Shown: in pieces, positions 1 to 10,192 of the stretch | How the letters are laid out: each line of letters opens with the position of its first letter | Position numbering within the stretch: position 1 is the first letter of the stretch | Assembly: GCA_021234155.1 (NCBI GenBank) | Contig: JAJEKV010000281.1 | Location: 62,001-126,000, forward strand | Reading direction: 5' to 3' | DNA: 64,000 nucleotides | From: Isoetes taiwanensis | Taxonomy: Eukaryota > Streptophyta > Lycopodiopsida > Isoetales > Isoetaceae | The notes under the pieces: generated by a model | What the model was told of the DNA's origin: nothing | Databases searched by the model: none | What the model saw: only the letters and a program-made list of their open reading frames with translations | Position numbers and translations under genes: made by a program

Positions 1-572
1 TAATCCTGCTGGAAAGGCATTCGTCACAGCCATGTCTTAATTTGTAACTTTACTTGTTGTTGCTGCTATACAGTCTTGATTTGGGGAATGTTTACTTCTC
101 AAACATTATGTATAATCCGTCCATACATTATTGCATTTACAAGAAAGCCTTTTGTTATATAGTCTGTCTAATAAATCATGGCATTGACATGCTATTTGTT
201 TGGTGCTAAACAGTAATTTTCTTCTAGCAATGATCATTCCCTTGCATGTGCTGTTTTATTTGGCTAGTGGGCTTCGTTCAGTTTTGGTCCAGATTTGATG
301 ACTCTAGGAGACCTTGTTTACATCTTATATTTGAAATACGGTCTTCGGGATCTTATGCATGTAACACTTTCTTGAAAGGCATTAGATTTTACATATTTGG
401 CACAAGTTTGCATTTGTTACTTGTATAAAATGTTGATAATTGAATAAAGGATAAAGGATCAAGAGATTGTGTACCAGTCTTGAATGCTTTGATTCAAGTC
501 TTTGGATTGATAATACAGTAGAGGGATTGACCGAAGCTGATGCATGACCTAATATATAGGTCAGGCTGGGTT
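1..572 (+). repeat. Left copy of ~570-bp direct repeat flanking the gypsy element
   Basis: This segment matches 11659-12228 in the same orientation at roughly 95-96 percent identity by eye, and it may extend beyond the window start. It contains an exon-like stretch after a polypyrimidine tract and AG near 226. In the right copy that stretch reads as an open C-terminal peptide of about 48 codons ending in TGA, followed by an AATAAA-like sequence. In the left copy the same frame is broken by TAG where the right copy has CAG. The peptide was not recognised. The similarity ends in a T-run on both sides. The left copy is followed by the gypsy LTR region and the right copy by a methyltransferase fragment. 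It could be a duplicated 3' gene end or part of another transposable element. Confidence 0.8.
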
Positions 573-1401
573 TTTTTAGATACTTCAATTCTTTGGTTTA
601 ACCAAAGTTGCATGTGTCTTTTGGTCTCTATCCTGTATATTTGGCATTCATACTCTCTTTAGGAGAATCAATATATTGTGGTCCCTCCCACATGGAATAA
701 GGAGATACCTGACCTGGCATATGCTGTTAGCATAATGGAGATCCTCGCAATGTTTTCCAGACCTGGATACATTGCAGACACCAGGGTGCATGAGTTTATA
801 TACGAGAAGTGTTTGGGGTCTGGGTTCGGGAACTCCTGCAAGACAGCCCTCTGTGAGGACCCTTGGATCTAACAGGAGAATCCGGGGAGCTATATCACGT
901 GGGATTTGCAAAAAGAACAAGGAAAAAGAACAGAAAGCAAATAGAGAACAATGTGATCACAATAATGAGAACAACTTCTTTGATGTCAATGAAGATACAT
1001 GAGCTCTCGCAATCGAGAGAAAACTGAAGTGAGACAAGACTCAAAACTCATCTAAAAACTCATGTGCTAGCTCTACTCATATATATAGTACAATGGTCTT
1101 TGGCCCAATATAGACACTCGGATCGATTTGGTTGCCGACTCACGGAAGGAGGCCTGATTCTTGAGGAATGCTGGCGGTGCCTCTTGAAATGCTCGAATCA
1201 CGCCGACGGCCCGTATGAGCGGTGACGGGCCGTCACTTGTCCGAGCGCCTCCTCTTGACGGCAGGCGTGGTCTTTGACTGCGTGGTCTGCTTGGTCTTCT
1301 GCTGGGCCTTTGACGACTGACCTGTGCCTGGTTGTGGATCCTTGGCCTTGACTTGGTCTGTCGTATGCATGAATAGTCCAGCCGGCAATGCGGGACTAAC
1401 A
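573..1401 (-). repeat. 3' LTR of Ty3/gypsy element
   Basis: On the minus strand the LTR begins at 1401 with TGTTAGTCCCGCATTGCCGG, the style of many plant LTR starts, directly after a purine-rich tract. A TATA-like run (minus strand, about 1078-1090) fits a U3/R promoter about 320 bp into the LTR. The distal end was not resolved because the 5' LTR is missing, so the left boundary is only the point where the flanking direct repeat begins. No reading frame here is credible. Confidence 0.6.
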
Positions 1402-1411
1402 CTTCCCCACC
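1402..1411 (-). promoter_or_regulatory. Polypurine tract next to 3' LTR
   Basis: The minus strand reads GGTGGGGAAG immediately before the TGTTAG that opens the LTR. A purine run at this place is the expected plus-strand priming site of an LTR retrotransposon. It also forms the last codons of ORF3, whose TAG stop lies inside the first six LTR bases. Confidence 0.65.
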
Positions 1412-4167
1412 AAGCGACACCGAGTGAAGAAAAGGAGGAAGTGTTTCAGATGGTGGGAATCCAGAAGTTTGAAAGTGATCCTCACGGGAATGAGGACGGG
1501 CGCCATTGTGATAATTGCCGATGAGGTCCTGGCGTGTTTGAAGAGCGTCGCCAGAGTGTTGAGCCCAAGGCGGGGATCTGCATCAATGAGGAATTTAGAC
1601 CGCACCATGTCTTCAAAGGCAAAAGATGTGCTTGAAGAAACTAACTGGCACTCCATGAGAAGGCAGGTCTGGAGACCGAAGGCACTGACGCTGGCATTCG
1701 GGTTGCAATAAAAGATGGGACGCTGCCGATTTAAGGAGCTTACCAGGATGCACTTGAGAGCGCGGCCGGGAAGCCGGCCGGTGAGCGAAGGATCCGGTGA
1801 GGTGGTGGCATTCGTAAAGAAGGCATCAAGGCCATGAACGACATCGGCCGGGCTTTTGCCAACCACGCTCATTTGCAATATAGATCCAATTTTCAGTAGA
1901 GTCCAAAGTGGCACCATCCTCCCAATTGGAGCGTCTGACAAATCGTGGATCCCACCGGAGATCCGTCGAGATCTGAGGGGGAGTCCACCCTGCATGGCCA
2001 TCCAGGACCTTGATCCAAAAGGGAAGATGCCAATCAGAGGTGAGGAATCGTGGGCATGGAGGGACTCCTAATGAAGCATATGGAGAAGGAGCCATGCCCG
2101 TGGGCGTGGGTTGCTGAGCCATGTCCCTGAATTCACGAACAAGATCCTGATCAAGAGCACGGCACCAGTGGTCCCACTCTGAAGCAGAGAGCTGAATGTA
2201 GACAGGAGGGTTAACCCAACCCGTTGGAATGGTCTTGCTGTCCAGAAGGCCCCGCAGTTGATTGTAGCCTCCTAAGTATTGCATATAAATTTGGGCAAAT
2301 TCAAGATCCTCAGGATGTGCTAAATTTCTCCTTATCTGTTCCAGTGATTCAGCCTGCCACAGAGGTAAGTGATGAGCAAGTTCAGGCATGTACTCCTGTT
2401 CAAAAGCATGAGACTGATCATGATCCTGGAAATACGGGTTGGTTGGCGATAACAACCAAGCAGCATGGGAGTTGCCTCGAAAAACACGATGGGCCTCATC
2501 TTGGAATTTATCGTGGAGATCAGCCAGATAGAAGTCATGAAAAACATAGGCCATGGGCTGAACAACTTGGAACGTGACTAAATCCGGATCTTCACAGTCA
2601 ATCTGATCAAAAACCAAAAGGGCACAAAGTAAACCTTTGTCTTTGATAGAAAGATCCGGCCAGATCCTTAGAAAATCCGCACGGCGTAGTGGCTGTTGAT
2701 TAATCTGACCGTCTGCCGCGTACCACTTCAGAAGAAAAAGGCGGCGTCGGGCAACCACATAGTCCAGATAACTGGAAGGAGTGGAGAAATCCATAGGGAT
2801 GTGGGTAGCAATATCAATATAGCCCTCCTATTTATTTTGGGCTTCTTCGGCAGATTGAACAGCTTGCTGGAGCTGATGTTCAAGATCGCGTATCCGGTTC
2901 TCCTTTTCGAGCAGAAGGCATGACTGATCACGGGCCCGTTTATTAGAGAGCGTGCCATGTGAAGAGGATGGTCCAGGAGGATGGAGTCGAAGCGTGGCAA
3001 TCTCTGCATCATCAATGATCTTCTGTTTCTGAGCCTCCGTAAGCTGATCTTGGAGAGGCGTGAGCTGACTGGTCAGCGTGGAAAGCTGAGCTTCTAAAGA
3101 GGTGATGCGAGCATCACGCGCAAGGAGGTCATGAGCTTGAGTGTTGTAATTGTGAGAAAGCTCGGTATACAGGGTGTCAAGCTTAGCAATATCTTTCTCC
3201 TTGTCACCCAGGAGGGTATCCTTTATCTTGACCTGCTCCAGCAATTCCTGAATGGTGGTTTGTAGTTGAGCCTGTTGATCAACAAGCAGGCTGTTCTGAT
3301 CGTGTGCATTCTTGAGATCTTCACGGGCCTTTAAAAGAGCCTCATGCTTTGCTTGAAGTTTGTCCTCCAAGGTTTGAACCTGCGTGTTTGCAGCCCGAAG
3401 GTCTCTGTGAACTGTGTCCGAGGCCTCCAGGGACGCTTGAACACCATTCATGAGGACTTCCTGGGATTCTTGGAACTTGAGGACAGCAGCTTGAACATCC
3501 TGCTGGTATTGATACAGAAGCTAGCGAGGATGGGGAGGTGCAGGGGCCTGCTGTTGCCGTGTTTGTGACGTCTGAGAGACATGATGAGAAGTGGAGGGTA
3601 TGGATTCCGTGGAGGAAGAAGAGACTGTGACATGCGTGGCATTTCGTTGATCAGGACCAGGAGAAGAAGGGCGTAAAGTTGCAGCCTGTTGGTTTTGAGG
3701 AAGTGAATGAAAGGACTGCTGAGTGGAGGCATGAGAAGCAGAAGGTGACTCCGGGAGAGGAAGGTAATGACGGATGATGGCTTGAAGATGAGCGCCCACC
3801 GAGGAATCAAAGCCAGAGGAAGGTGCAGCTCGAATACGATCTACTTCTTGAAGAAGTCGGAAGAACAGCAGTTGGGGCCAATCAAGATGGTGAGTGGAGC
3901 GTGTGGCCGTGATGACAATATTGTAGAACGGTTTGTTGATATGGGTGTTTTTAATGGAGTACCCAAGCAATTTGCGCCACAGAAACTTGACAAAAGTGTA
4001 ATGGGGCTTGGCAATGTTGGTGAGGCGATGCATGTTAGCTTGATAAGGAACAGCGCCAAACTGAGTGACATCAAAGTCCTTTATACCAGCAAGTTGACAT
4101 TTTTGCATGGATTCTAGAATGCCTGGCCTACAAGGATCATTGATACCCACAATCATAGTTAGAAGTT

Positions 4168-4945
4168 AGGAGTTAGGAGTTAGCTAACGCCTAACGTATA
4201 ATAACGTCTAACTAGCTATTCTCAAACATACTAACGCCGTTAGTTTCGCCACAAAAAAAAAAAAAATTCAGATTTTGGAAATTTAATATATCGTCTGGAC
4301 TAATTTCGACACGTAGATTACGAATTTGCAATAAAAAGAACTAAAATCATACTCTGTCTTATGCCAATCACAAGTTGCATTGTTAACATAAACCTGTCAC
4401 AGTTGCAATTTGGAACAAAAACTATACTCTGAGTTCATTCCTAAAGTAAAACATGATTGACAACAAGATAACATAGGTGACCTCATCTAAAGCTGGTGCA
4501 TCATTGGTTCTATTCTCTGTAACAGCAACAATCTCTCCTAGCTCCAGTTCACCGTTTAACCATAGTATATTTATCTGTTGGAGAAGAGCATGCCATCACT
4601 TGCAGCGCAAATTTTATATCTAGATCCAACAAAAACAATAAATGGTGGGAAAAGGCTTTGTACCTGAACCAAGGGAAGAATATCATATTGCTCATCAGCG
4701 GTCATGGCATGAAATATTTTTTCCTCTATTGCTCTTCCATGTTCTGTAAGAATGCCACACTCAGCTACTATTGCTTTCGCTGTGATAAGATTGTCCCCAG
4801 TCACTATACGAACCTAGAAGCAATCTTCACTTCTCAAAATTTTGAGATTGGAACAAGTATGCTTATGGGATGGATCATGAAAGCCAATAATTGTTCTGAT
4901 TAATGAATAAGGAAAAGTGATAAAAATGAGATGCAAAAACAAGGC
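4168..4945. mobile_element. 778-bp Pack-MULE-like insertion with 9-bp target duplication
   Basis: TTAGAAGTT occurs at 4159-4167 and again at 4946-4954, directly flanking the segment. Removing the segment plus one copy restores the ORF3 frame exactly (minus strand ...RWELLTMIVG...), which is strong evidence for a precise insertion. A 9-bp duplication is characteristic of Mutator-like elements. No terminal inverted repeat is visible: the left end has AGGAGTTAGG repeats and the right end starts differently. A non-TIR MULE or another mechanism is therefore possible. The cargo is genomic DNA with introns from a P-type Ca2+-ATPase gene. Confidence 0.75.
4482..4813 (-). pseudogene. Captured P-type Ca2+-ATPase gene fragment (two exons)
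   Basis: Exon A (4813-4664, 150 nt) is flanked by TTCTAG and GTACAA and encodes the cytoplasmic P-domain segment with VTGDN, AKAI and ECGILT. This matches plant autoinhibited Ca2+-ATPases (ACA family) of the plasma membrane, ER or vacuole. Exon B (about 4555-4482, ending before GTCACC) encodes the hinge motif region, GEIVAVTENRTNDAPAL. The invariant TGDGTND is changed to TENRTND, so catalysis would be lost. Everything else of the roughly 1,000-residue pump is absent. The intact intron shows capture at the DNA level. The fragment has the same orientation as the surrounding retroelement. Confidence 0.85.
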
Positions 4946-5739
4946 TTAGAAGTTCCCACCTGCTAGACACCGCTTGGATAGTAAACTGTGTTTTATGGTG
5001 GTGTTGAGTGGATGAACTTTGCTAGAAGGCAGCCCAAGATAAAGAAGGTTTCTTTAGAGGGATGTGGAATACCTCAGAAATCAAAGGCTGAGTAAGCAAA
5101 ATGGTGGTGCCATCGACCATGGTAGCATATCCTTCTGGGTTGTTGACAATATGAGCAACAAACTGCTTCAATTGCTCAGGATTTGGTGCAGGGAGGTCCA
5201 TTTGTGAGAATTCGTAAAGCTCCTGGCGTTCCGCTACTTCACGACTCGGTCCGACTAGGGCTTCGCGAAAGGTGGGTGTCGAGAAGGTTACAGACTCAAA
5301 AAGAGCCGGATCCCTTGGAGCAGAAGCCTGGAGGTGAGAAAATTTGGGTGCAGTAGTCATGGTAAAGATCGTCGGAAAGGAATAGGAAGGACTGTCTTGA
5401 GAAGCCGGAGGGCGGAGAGCGGAAGACGAAAGCGAAGATGGACGAAAAGTTGTTTAGGGCGCACAAGTGTTTCTTGAAGGGGCATGAAGCGGCGACCGTT
5501 GATGATGCCAGGTGGCGAGAGATGCGAAGGAGACGATTGAGAGGCAAAAAATTGGCTAAGTCCCCAAACTGTTAAGGGAGAAGGAATGAACGGTGGAGAT
5601 GAGACGTAAGGGAACGATCGGATGTGACAGCTGGCGAAGGTACACATATTAATGTTCGACGAGCGTGAAAAGGAGGAATGTCATTTAATGCGGCAACTTC
5701 GGTGGGATATCATTAAAAGCGAAGATGTCGGCCCAGGTA

Positions 5740-5863
5740 CCATGGCTAGATATATGCGGCGGGAGAAAAGATTCCAATATAGAAACGACCTTGCATTGCA
5801 ACCACGTCGGCAAGTGGTGCGATTGGTCCGTCGGACGGGAATCCGTCGGTTGGGCTATATAAG
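5740..5863. promoter_or_regulatory. Possible internal bidirectional promoter between ORF3 and antisense ORF
   Basis: On the plus strand TATATAAG lies at 5856-5863, about 100 bp before the antisense ORF start codons. On the minus strand an ATATAT run near 5746-5754 lies about 390 bp upstream of the ORF3 ATG at 5360. The stretch 5361-6296 holds no integrase or ORF3 sequence and is richer in G+C than its surroundings. Internal promoters for extra ORFs are known in some plant gypsy elements; here the role is inferred from TATA position only. Confidence 0.4.
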
Positions 5864-5970
5864 ACGAAAGCGGTGGGCAATCTTTGAGACACCCTTGGCG
5901 ACCATGAGCATGAGTATGGCAGTAATTTTGGATTGAGCGAGGATTGCACCATGCCTACCAACCGCCGGGA

Positions 5971-6174
5971 ATGGATAACCCGCAAAATGAAGCTATGCGG
6001 ACTGTGGAAATGCCACAAACCGCGGGCATCGCGATGGACGGCTGGTGCAAGGGGATGGCTGAACATCCCCAGGCCCGACGACCAACGCCATGGAGGTGGT
6101 GGTTCATCCGCTGGGATCCGGAGCAGAACTACTACCACATCCTCCGCATCACCTCTGCTCCCAACCCGGAGTAG
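5971..6174 (+). CDS. Small antisense ORF in gypsy element (67 aa)
   Basis: This open frame runs opposite to gag-pol, from ATG at 5971 to TAG at 6174, between the integrase gene and ORF3. The C-terminal half is rich in aromatic residues (RWWFIRWDPEQNYYHI), which looks more protein-like than the overlapping frame starting at ATG 5951 (Arg/Gly-rich, ending at 6184). A TATA box lies at 5856-5863 and an AATATAAATATA sequence follows at about 6279, so a short plus-strand transcript is conceivable. No family was recognised. Antisense extra ORFs have been described for plant Tat-type elements. Which of the two frames is real, if either, is unclear. Confidence 0.35.
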   Translation: MDNPQNEAMRTVEMPQTAGIAMDGWCKGMAEHPQARRPTPWRWWFIRWDPEQNYYHILRITSAPNPE

Positions 6175-6296
6175 AGGGGTTTGAATCTTAGGATTTTGTA
6201 AATAGGGCACTGCCCATAGAGCTTTGCTCATAGCGGAAGTAAGTGGGCAATGCTCACATTTTGTAATTTGCCTCTAGTAATATAAATATACCGCTT

Positions 6297-7430
6297 TTAG
6301 TCACTATCTGTGGTTTCAGAATTTTGTGGTGCAGCTTTTGTAGGACTGTCTGTAGCTTCTGTATGAAATTGCTTAAGGCGAAAGCCATTAACCAGAGTAG
6401 GTAATGGAGTGCCATCTAACTCGGCCAGTTTGAAAACACTAGGTTGCACAACTTGAACAATTTGATAAGGACCAAGCCATCTGAACTTTAACTTGCCCGG
6501 AAAATTTTTGTAACGAGAATCATAAAGAAGAACCAAATCACCTTCTTTGAATGTTTTTGTCTTAAGTCGTTTGTCATGCAACGATTTCTGCAACTGTTGT
6601 CCATGAAGAACACGAATGTAAGCGTCTCGCCTAAGTTCATCCAAGCGTTCCAATTGATAAACCCGTTCCTTGAGTGCAGCAGGTGGATTATGTGATGTAG
6701 CAAGTTGGAAACGGAGAGTCGGAAGAATATATTCAAAAGGCATGAGAGCTTCTTGTCCATAAACTAATTTGAAAGGAGTGTGGCCAGTAGCAATTTTGAA
6801 ACTGGTGTTGTAAGCCCAAAGAACAGTAGGCAACTTGTCTTGCCAATCTGTTCGAGAAGCGTCACAAATTTTCTTGAGAACAGTGATGAGAGTTTTGTTG
6901 GTACATTCAGCCAAGCCATTTCCTTGGGGATAGTAAGGGGTACTCTTCCTGTGCTGGATGTGAAGATAATCCGTCAGCTCCTTGATGGTATGATTGACAA
7001 AATGTACGCCACGATCACTAACAAGTTCCGCGGGACAACCAAAACACGTGATGATGTGCGTGTAGAGAACCTTTGTAGTACTGGCAGCAGTGTTGTCTGG
7101 AAGTGCACAAGCTTCCGCCCATTTGGTAGAATAATCCGTGATGACCAGAATGTAGCGGGCACGGGTGTGCCGCGCCGGTGGGTCCATGGGCCCCACAAAG
7201 TCCATTCTCCATTTGCTGAAGGGAAGTGGCGTGGCGACCGACGTCAATGGAAGAGCGTCACGGGCCGTGCGCTTCCCCATACGCTGACAGACGTCACACG
7301 TGCGAGCATAAGCATGTGCATCTTTGAAAAGCGTGGGCCAGAAATATCCTGCCAAAAGAATTTTGCGTGCCATGGCGTCACCACTAAAATGACCACCACC
7401 AAGCCCGTCATGGGGCTGTCGACAATATCG
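6297..7430 (-). pseudogene. Ty3/gypsy integrase
   Basis: The frame is open from about 7430 (usable ATG at 7373) to TGA at 6297. The N-terminal zinc finger is visible in the same frame: HDG...GGHF upstream of the ATG, then CDVCQR. The catalytic core has D in RMDFVGP, D in VSDRGVHF and E in NGLAECTNKTL, so the DDE triad is kept. The C-terminal part has the gypsy GPY/F-type LGPYQIV motif and ends in an acidic Ser/Thr-rich tail. No chromodomain follows. The RT/RNase H frame upstream shifts by one base at about 7425 within the HHCC motif. Integrase itself is the most intact domain of the element. Confidence 0.9.
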
Positions 7431-9440
7431 GGCACATCATGAGGGAGGACACAACGACGGAGGACCATGTCTTTACCGCGTTTGTATAGATGGCCGGCAA
7501 CCATGGTGTAGTCACGGACCTCTCTGAGAAATTGACGGTGACGAGAGCGAAGCTTGTCTGGAGAGAGCGTCGGATCTTCAGGAGGAAGAGCACCAGTGAG
7601 AAGATATTGCTGAAAGTTGTAGAACCAATGGGGCGTGGCCGTGACTAGGAACAATTGAGCATCTGGAAAGGCGTCAGAAACACCCGTGGAGGGATCATCC
7701 GTGTGGATCCGTGAAAGATAATCAGGCACCACATGGGACTTGCCTGCCTTATGAACAATTTCGAAGGGAGCGAATTCTTGCAAAAGAAGGACCCAACGAG
7801 CAATTCTGCCCGTGGGCATGGCTTTGTTGATCAAATAAAGAAGAGTTTGATGATCAACAAAGAACTTGATCTGGCTTCCCAACAAATAATGACGAAAACG
7901 TTGGACACAGAAAACTAGGCCCAAAACTTCGCGTTCCGTGGCAGAGTAATTGCGCTCAGCAGGATTGAGCTTCCTGCTGGCATAGAGGATTGGTTTATCC
8001 GTGGTTTCACCATAGGCCTGAGAGAGAACAGCACCAATTGCAAAAGCAGAGACGTCAACATGAACGTGGAAGGGCTTGTCCCATTGAGGAGGAACAAGTA
8101 CCGGGCCCTGAGTAAGTAACAGCTTCAACTTCTGAAAAGCAGCTTCCGCTTGGGGATTCCAAGCCCAATTGGATTCATCACCCGTGAGTTTATGAATGGG
8201 GTCAGCTATAGCTGCAAGTCCAGGAATGAAGGTGGAATAATAATTAACCTTGCCCAGGAAAGAGCGTGTCTCTTTGATATTAGAAGGTGCTTGAGCCTTC
8301 AGTACACAACTGATTTTAGCTGGATCCGTGGTGATGCCTTCTTTACTGACCACATGACCCAACAGAACACCTGAGGTGACGCAAAAAGTGCACTTCTTAG
8401 GATTGAGACTAATGCCAGATTCATCACATTTTTGAAAAACAAGTTCCAACTTCTCGAAGTGATCATCCATGGAGCTGTAGGCTGAAAAATCATCTTGAAA
8501 GATCTGAAGAAAAGGTTTATCCTTCATAAAGTCGTGAAAGACGGAAAGCATGATGCGCTGAAAGGTAGAAGGAGAGTTTGACAAACCAAAAGGGACCACC
8601 TTGTAGGCAAAAGTGCCCCACGGGGTGGTGAAGGTAGTTTTGAGTTGATCTTCTTGCTTGATAGAAATTTGATTGTATCCAGAAAAACCATCCATGAAAG
8701 AGTACATCTCATGACCAGCTACTTCTTCAAGAACCTGGTCAGTGAAGGGAAGCGGAAAGTGATCACGCTCCGTAGCTTGATTGAGTTTTCGGTAGTCCAC
8801 GCAAACGCGGATCTTACCATTGTGTTTGAGAGCAATGACGATGGGGCTCACCCATTCAGAGTGTTTAACCTCATAAATCAGGCCAGCAGCTAAGAGTTTG
8901 TCAATTTGGCCTTGGACGGTCCACGGTAATTTGGGTTGAGCCATGCATCGTCGTTGCTAGATGGGCGTGCATCGGGTTTGGTAGGAATGGTGAGTTCCCC
9001 AACTCTTTTTTGATACCCCGAAGGTCTTTATAGCTCCAAGCAAATATATGTTTGAACTTCTTGAACAGCGTCACATCGCGTGCTTTATAGGTGGATGGAA
9101 GATGAGCAGCCAAACGGACCGGTTGATTGTTACCAATGTCCACGATGTACTTCGGAGTTTGAATATGAGGAACAACCTCAGGTCCTGAACGATGAGCAGG
9201 AGGTTGAAGCATGACGGGGAGGCAAAGCATTTGAGTGGTGAAGAAAAGAGGCTGCTGAGTGTCATCAAGCAAAGGTTGCTTCATGACAGCATGAACGTCG
9301 ACGGTCTCCGAAGAAGGGGTTGGGTCAGAAAAATGATCAAGACGTTGAATCCGATTGCAGGAAGCCAGGTATGGGTCTAAGAGAGCAGCCACAGCCTGGT
9401 CCTGATCCAGCGTCATCTCCCCAAGGATCAGCGTACTCCG
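7420..9440 (-). pseudogene. Ty3/gypsy reverse transcriptase and RNase H
   Basis: Most of the domain is open from 8944 to about 7425. RT motifs include SEWVSP, VCVDYRKLN, FPLPF, FMDGFSGYNQI, FGLSNSPSTFQ and the polymerase box IFQDDFSAY, in which the aspartate pair is kept. RNase H follows with VDVSAFAIGAVL, TEREVLGLV and FVDHQTLLYL, then the tether towards integrase. Before 8944 the conserved lead-in (FAWSYKDLRGI, 9020-9060) is in another frame, so one frameshift lies near 8960-8990. Another is at about 7425 and a third near 9420. RT copies element RNA in cytoplasmic particles; this copy cannot produce an intact polyprotein. Confidence 0.92.
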
Positions 9441-10192
9441 GGTAGGAGGAAAGAGGCAGACCCGCGGGTGGAGCTTGAACATGATAAATATTTTGTGCTT
9501 CTTCAGAGTCAGTGTCTGAGATTGAAGGTTCTGCATTCTCGACAGAGATCAATTTGCCAGTTTCCAGATCCATTGTGGCATTGAGATGTCCATCAGTGAT
9601 AACAAGTTGGTCCGTGGCCCAGTAATGAATACTCTTAGCCTGGCGGAGAAAAGGTCGTCCAACCAGCATTTCATAATCACCAGGATCTTCTTCAGCTTTT
9701 GAGATCACCAATGCTAATATGGAGAAGAGGAGTGACACCTTGAGGGCGTGTGATATGGCCATTTACCAACTTGATGTCATAAGGGGCATGGTATAATTGT
9801 TTGATGCCCAATTGCTTCCTGAGTTTATCAGTAATAAGATTGACGGCACTACCACCATCAATTTGGACATGATTGATGTGCTGATTGCCCACCGTGGCGT
9901 GCACCGTGGGTGTGGAAGTTGCAACAACTCCAACCAAAACCGTGGGAAGAGGTAACTGATCTTTGAGAGCCGGACAGAGTTTCAAAAAGGTAGCCAGGCT
10001 CAAAGGAATCTTGATCTTGGCGAGTTCTTTCTAAAGTTCCAAAGGAACATGTGAAAAGGGGTCTGCAAGGTCCAGTGGAGCTGGAGTCTGGGGTAAGGAA
10101 GCAGAGACTTCTTTGAGAAGCTCGACCTCAGCAGCAATATTTGGATATGGCTGAGAGCGTGCGCTGGTAGATGATGACGGCGCTGCTTGACG
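9440..10192 (-). pseudogene. Ty3/gypsy aspartic protease region
   Basis: The protease active-site segment reads VQIDGGSAVNLIT (about 9830-9865), a DGG version of the D-S/T-G catalytic motif, in the frame 10003-9692. The flap-side part continues in another frame (MLVGRPFLRQ, about 9645-9672), so a one-base shift lies near 9700-9740. A TAG at 10031-10033 interrupts the gag-protease linker. The protease would mature the Gag-Pol polyprotein; here it is non-functional. Confidence 0.8.

Larger units (their letters stand above)
1396..5360 (-). pseudogene. Gypsy extra ORF (ORF3) downstream of integrase, interrupted
   Basis: An ATG at 5360 opens a frame that continues, apart from three in-frame TAG codons (5022-5024, 3521-3523, 2828-2830) and the insertion at 4168-4945, down to about 1826. 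A further shifted frame then runs to a TAG at 1396-1398 that overlaps the LTR start. The total is about 1,050 codons without the insertion. The N-terminal third resembles the plant-transposon-type domain found in extra ORFs of plant gypsy elements. A Ser/Pro/Gln-rich linker follows (about 3700-3530). Next is a strong coiled coil of about 200 residues (3451-2828) with regular Leu spacing, then a Trp/His-rich C-terminal domain (2794-1826). The function is unknown. Such ORFs occur in several plant Ty3/gypsy lineages, sometimes called env-like, but no signal peptide or transmembrane segment is evident here. Confidence 0.75.

Noticed and set aside
1073-1420. 115-codon Arg/Ser/Pro-rich frame on the minus strand
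   Set aside because: It lies inside the LTR U3 region and reflects G+C-rich LTR sequence.
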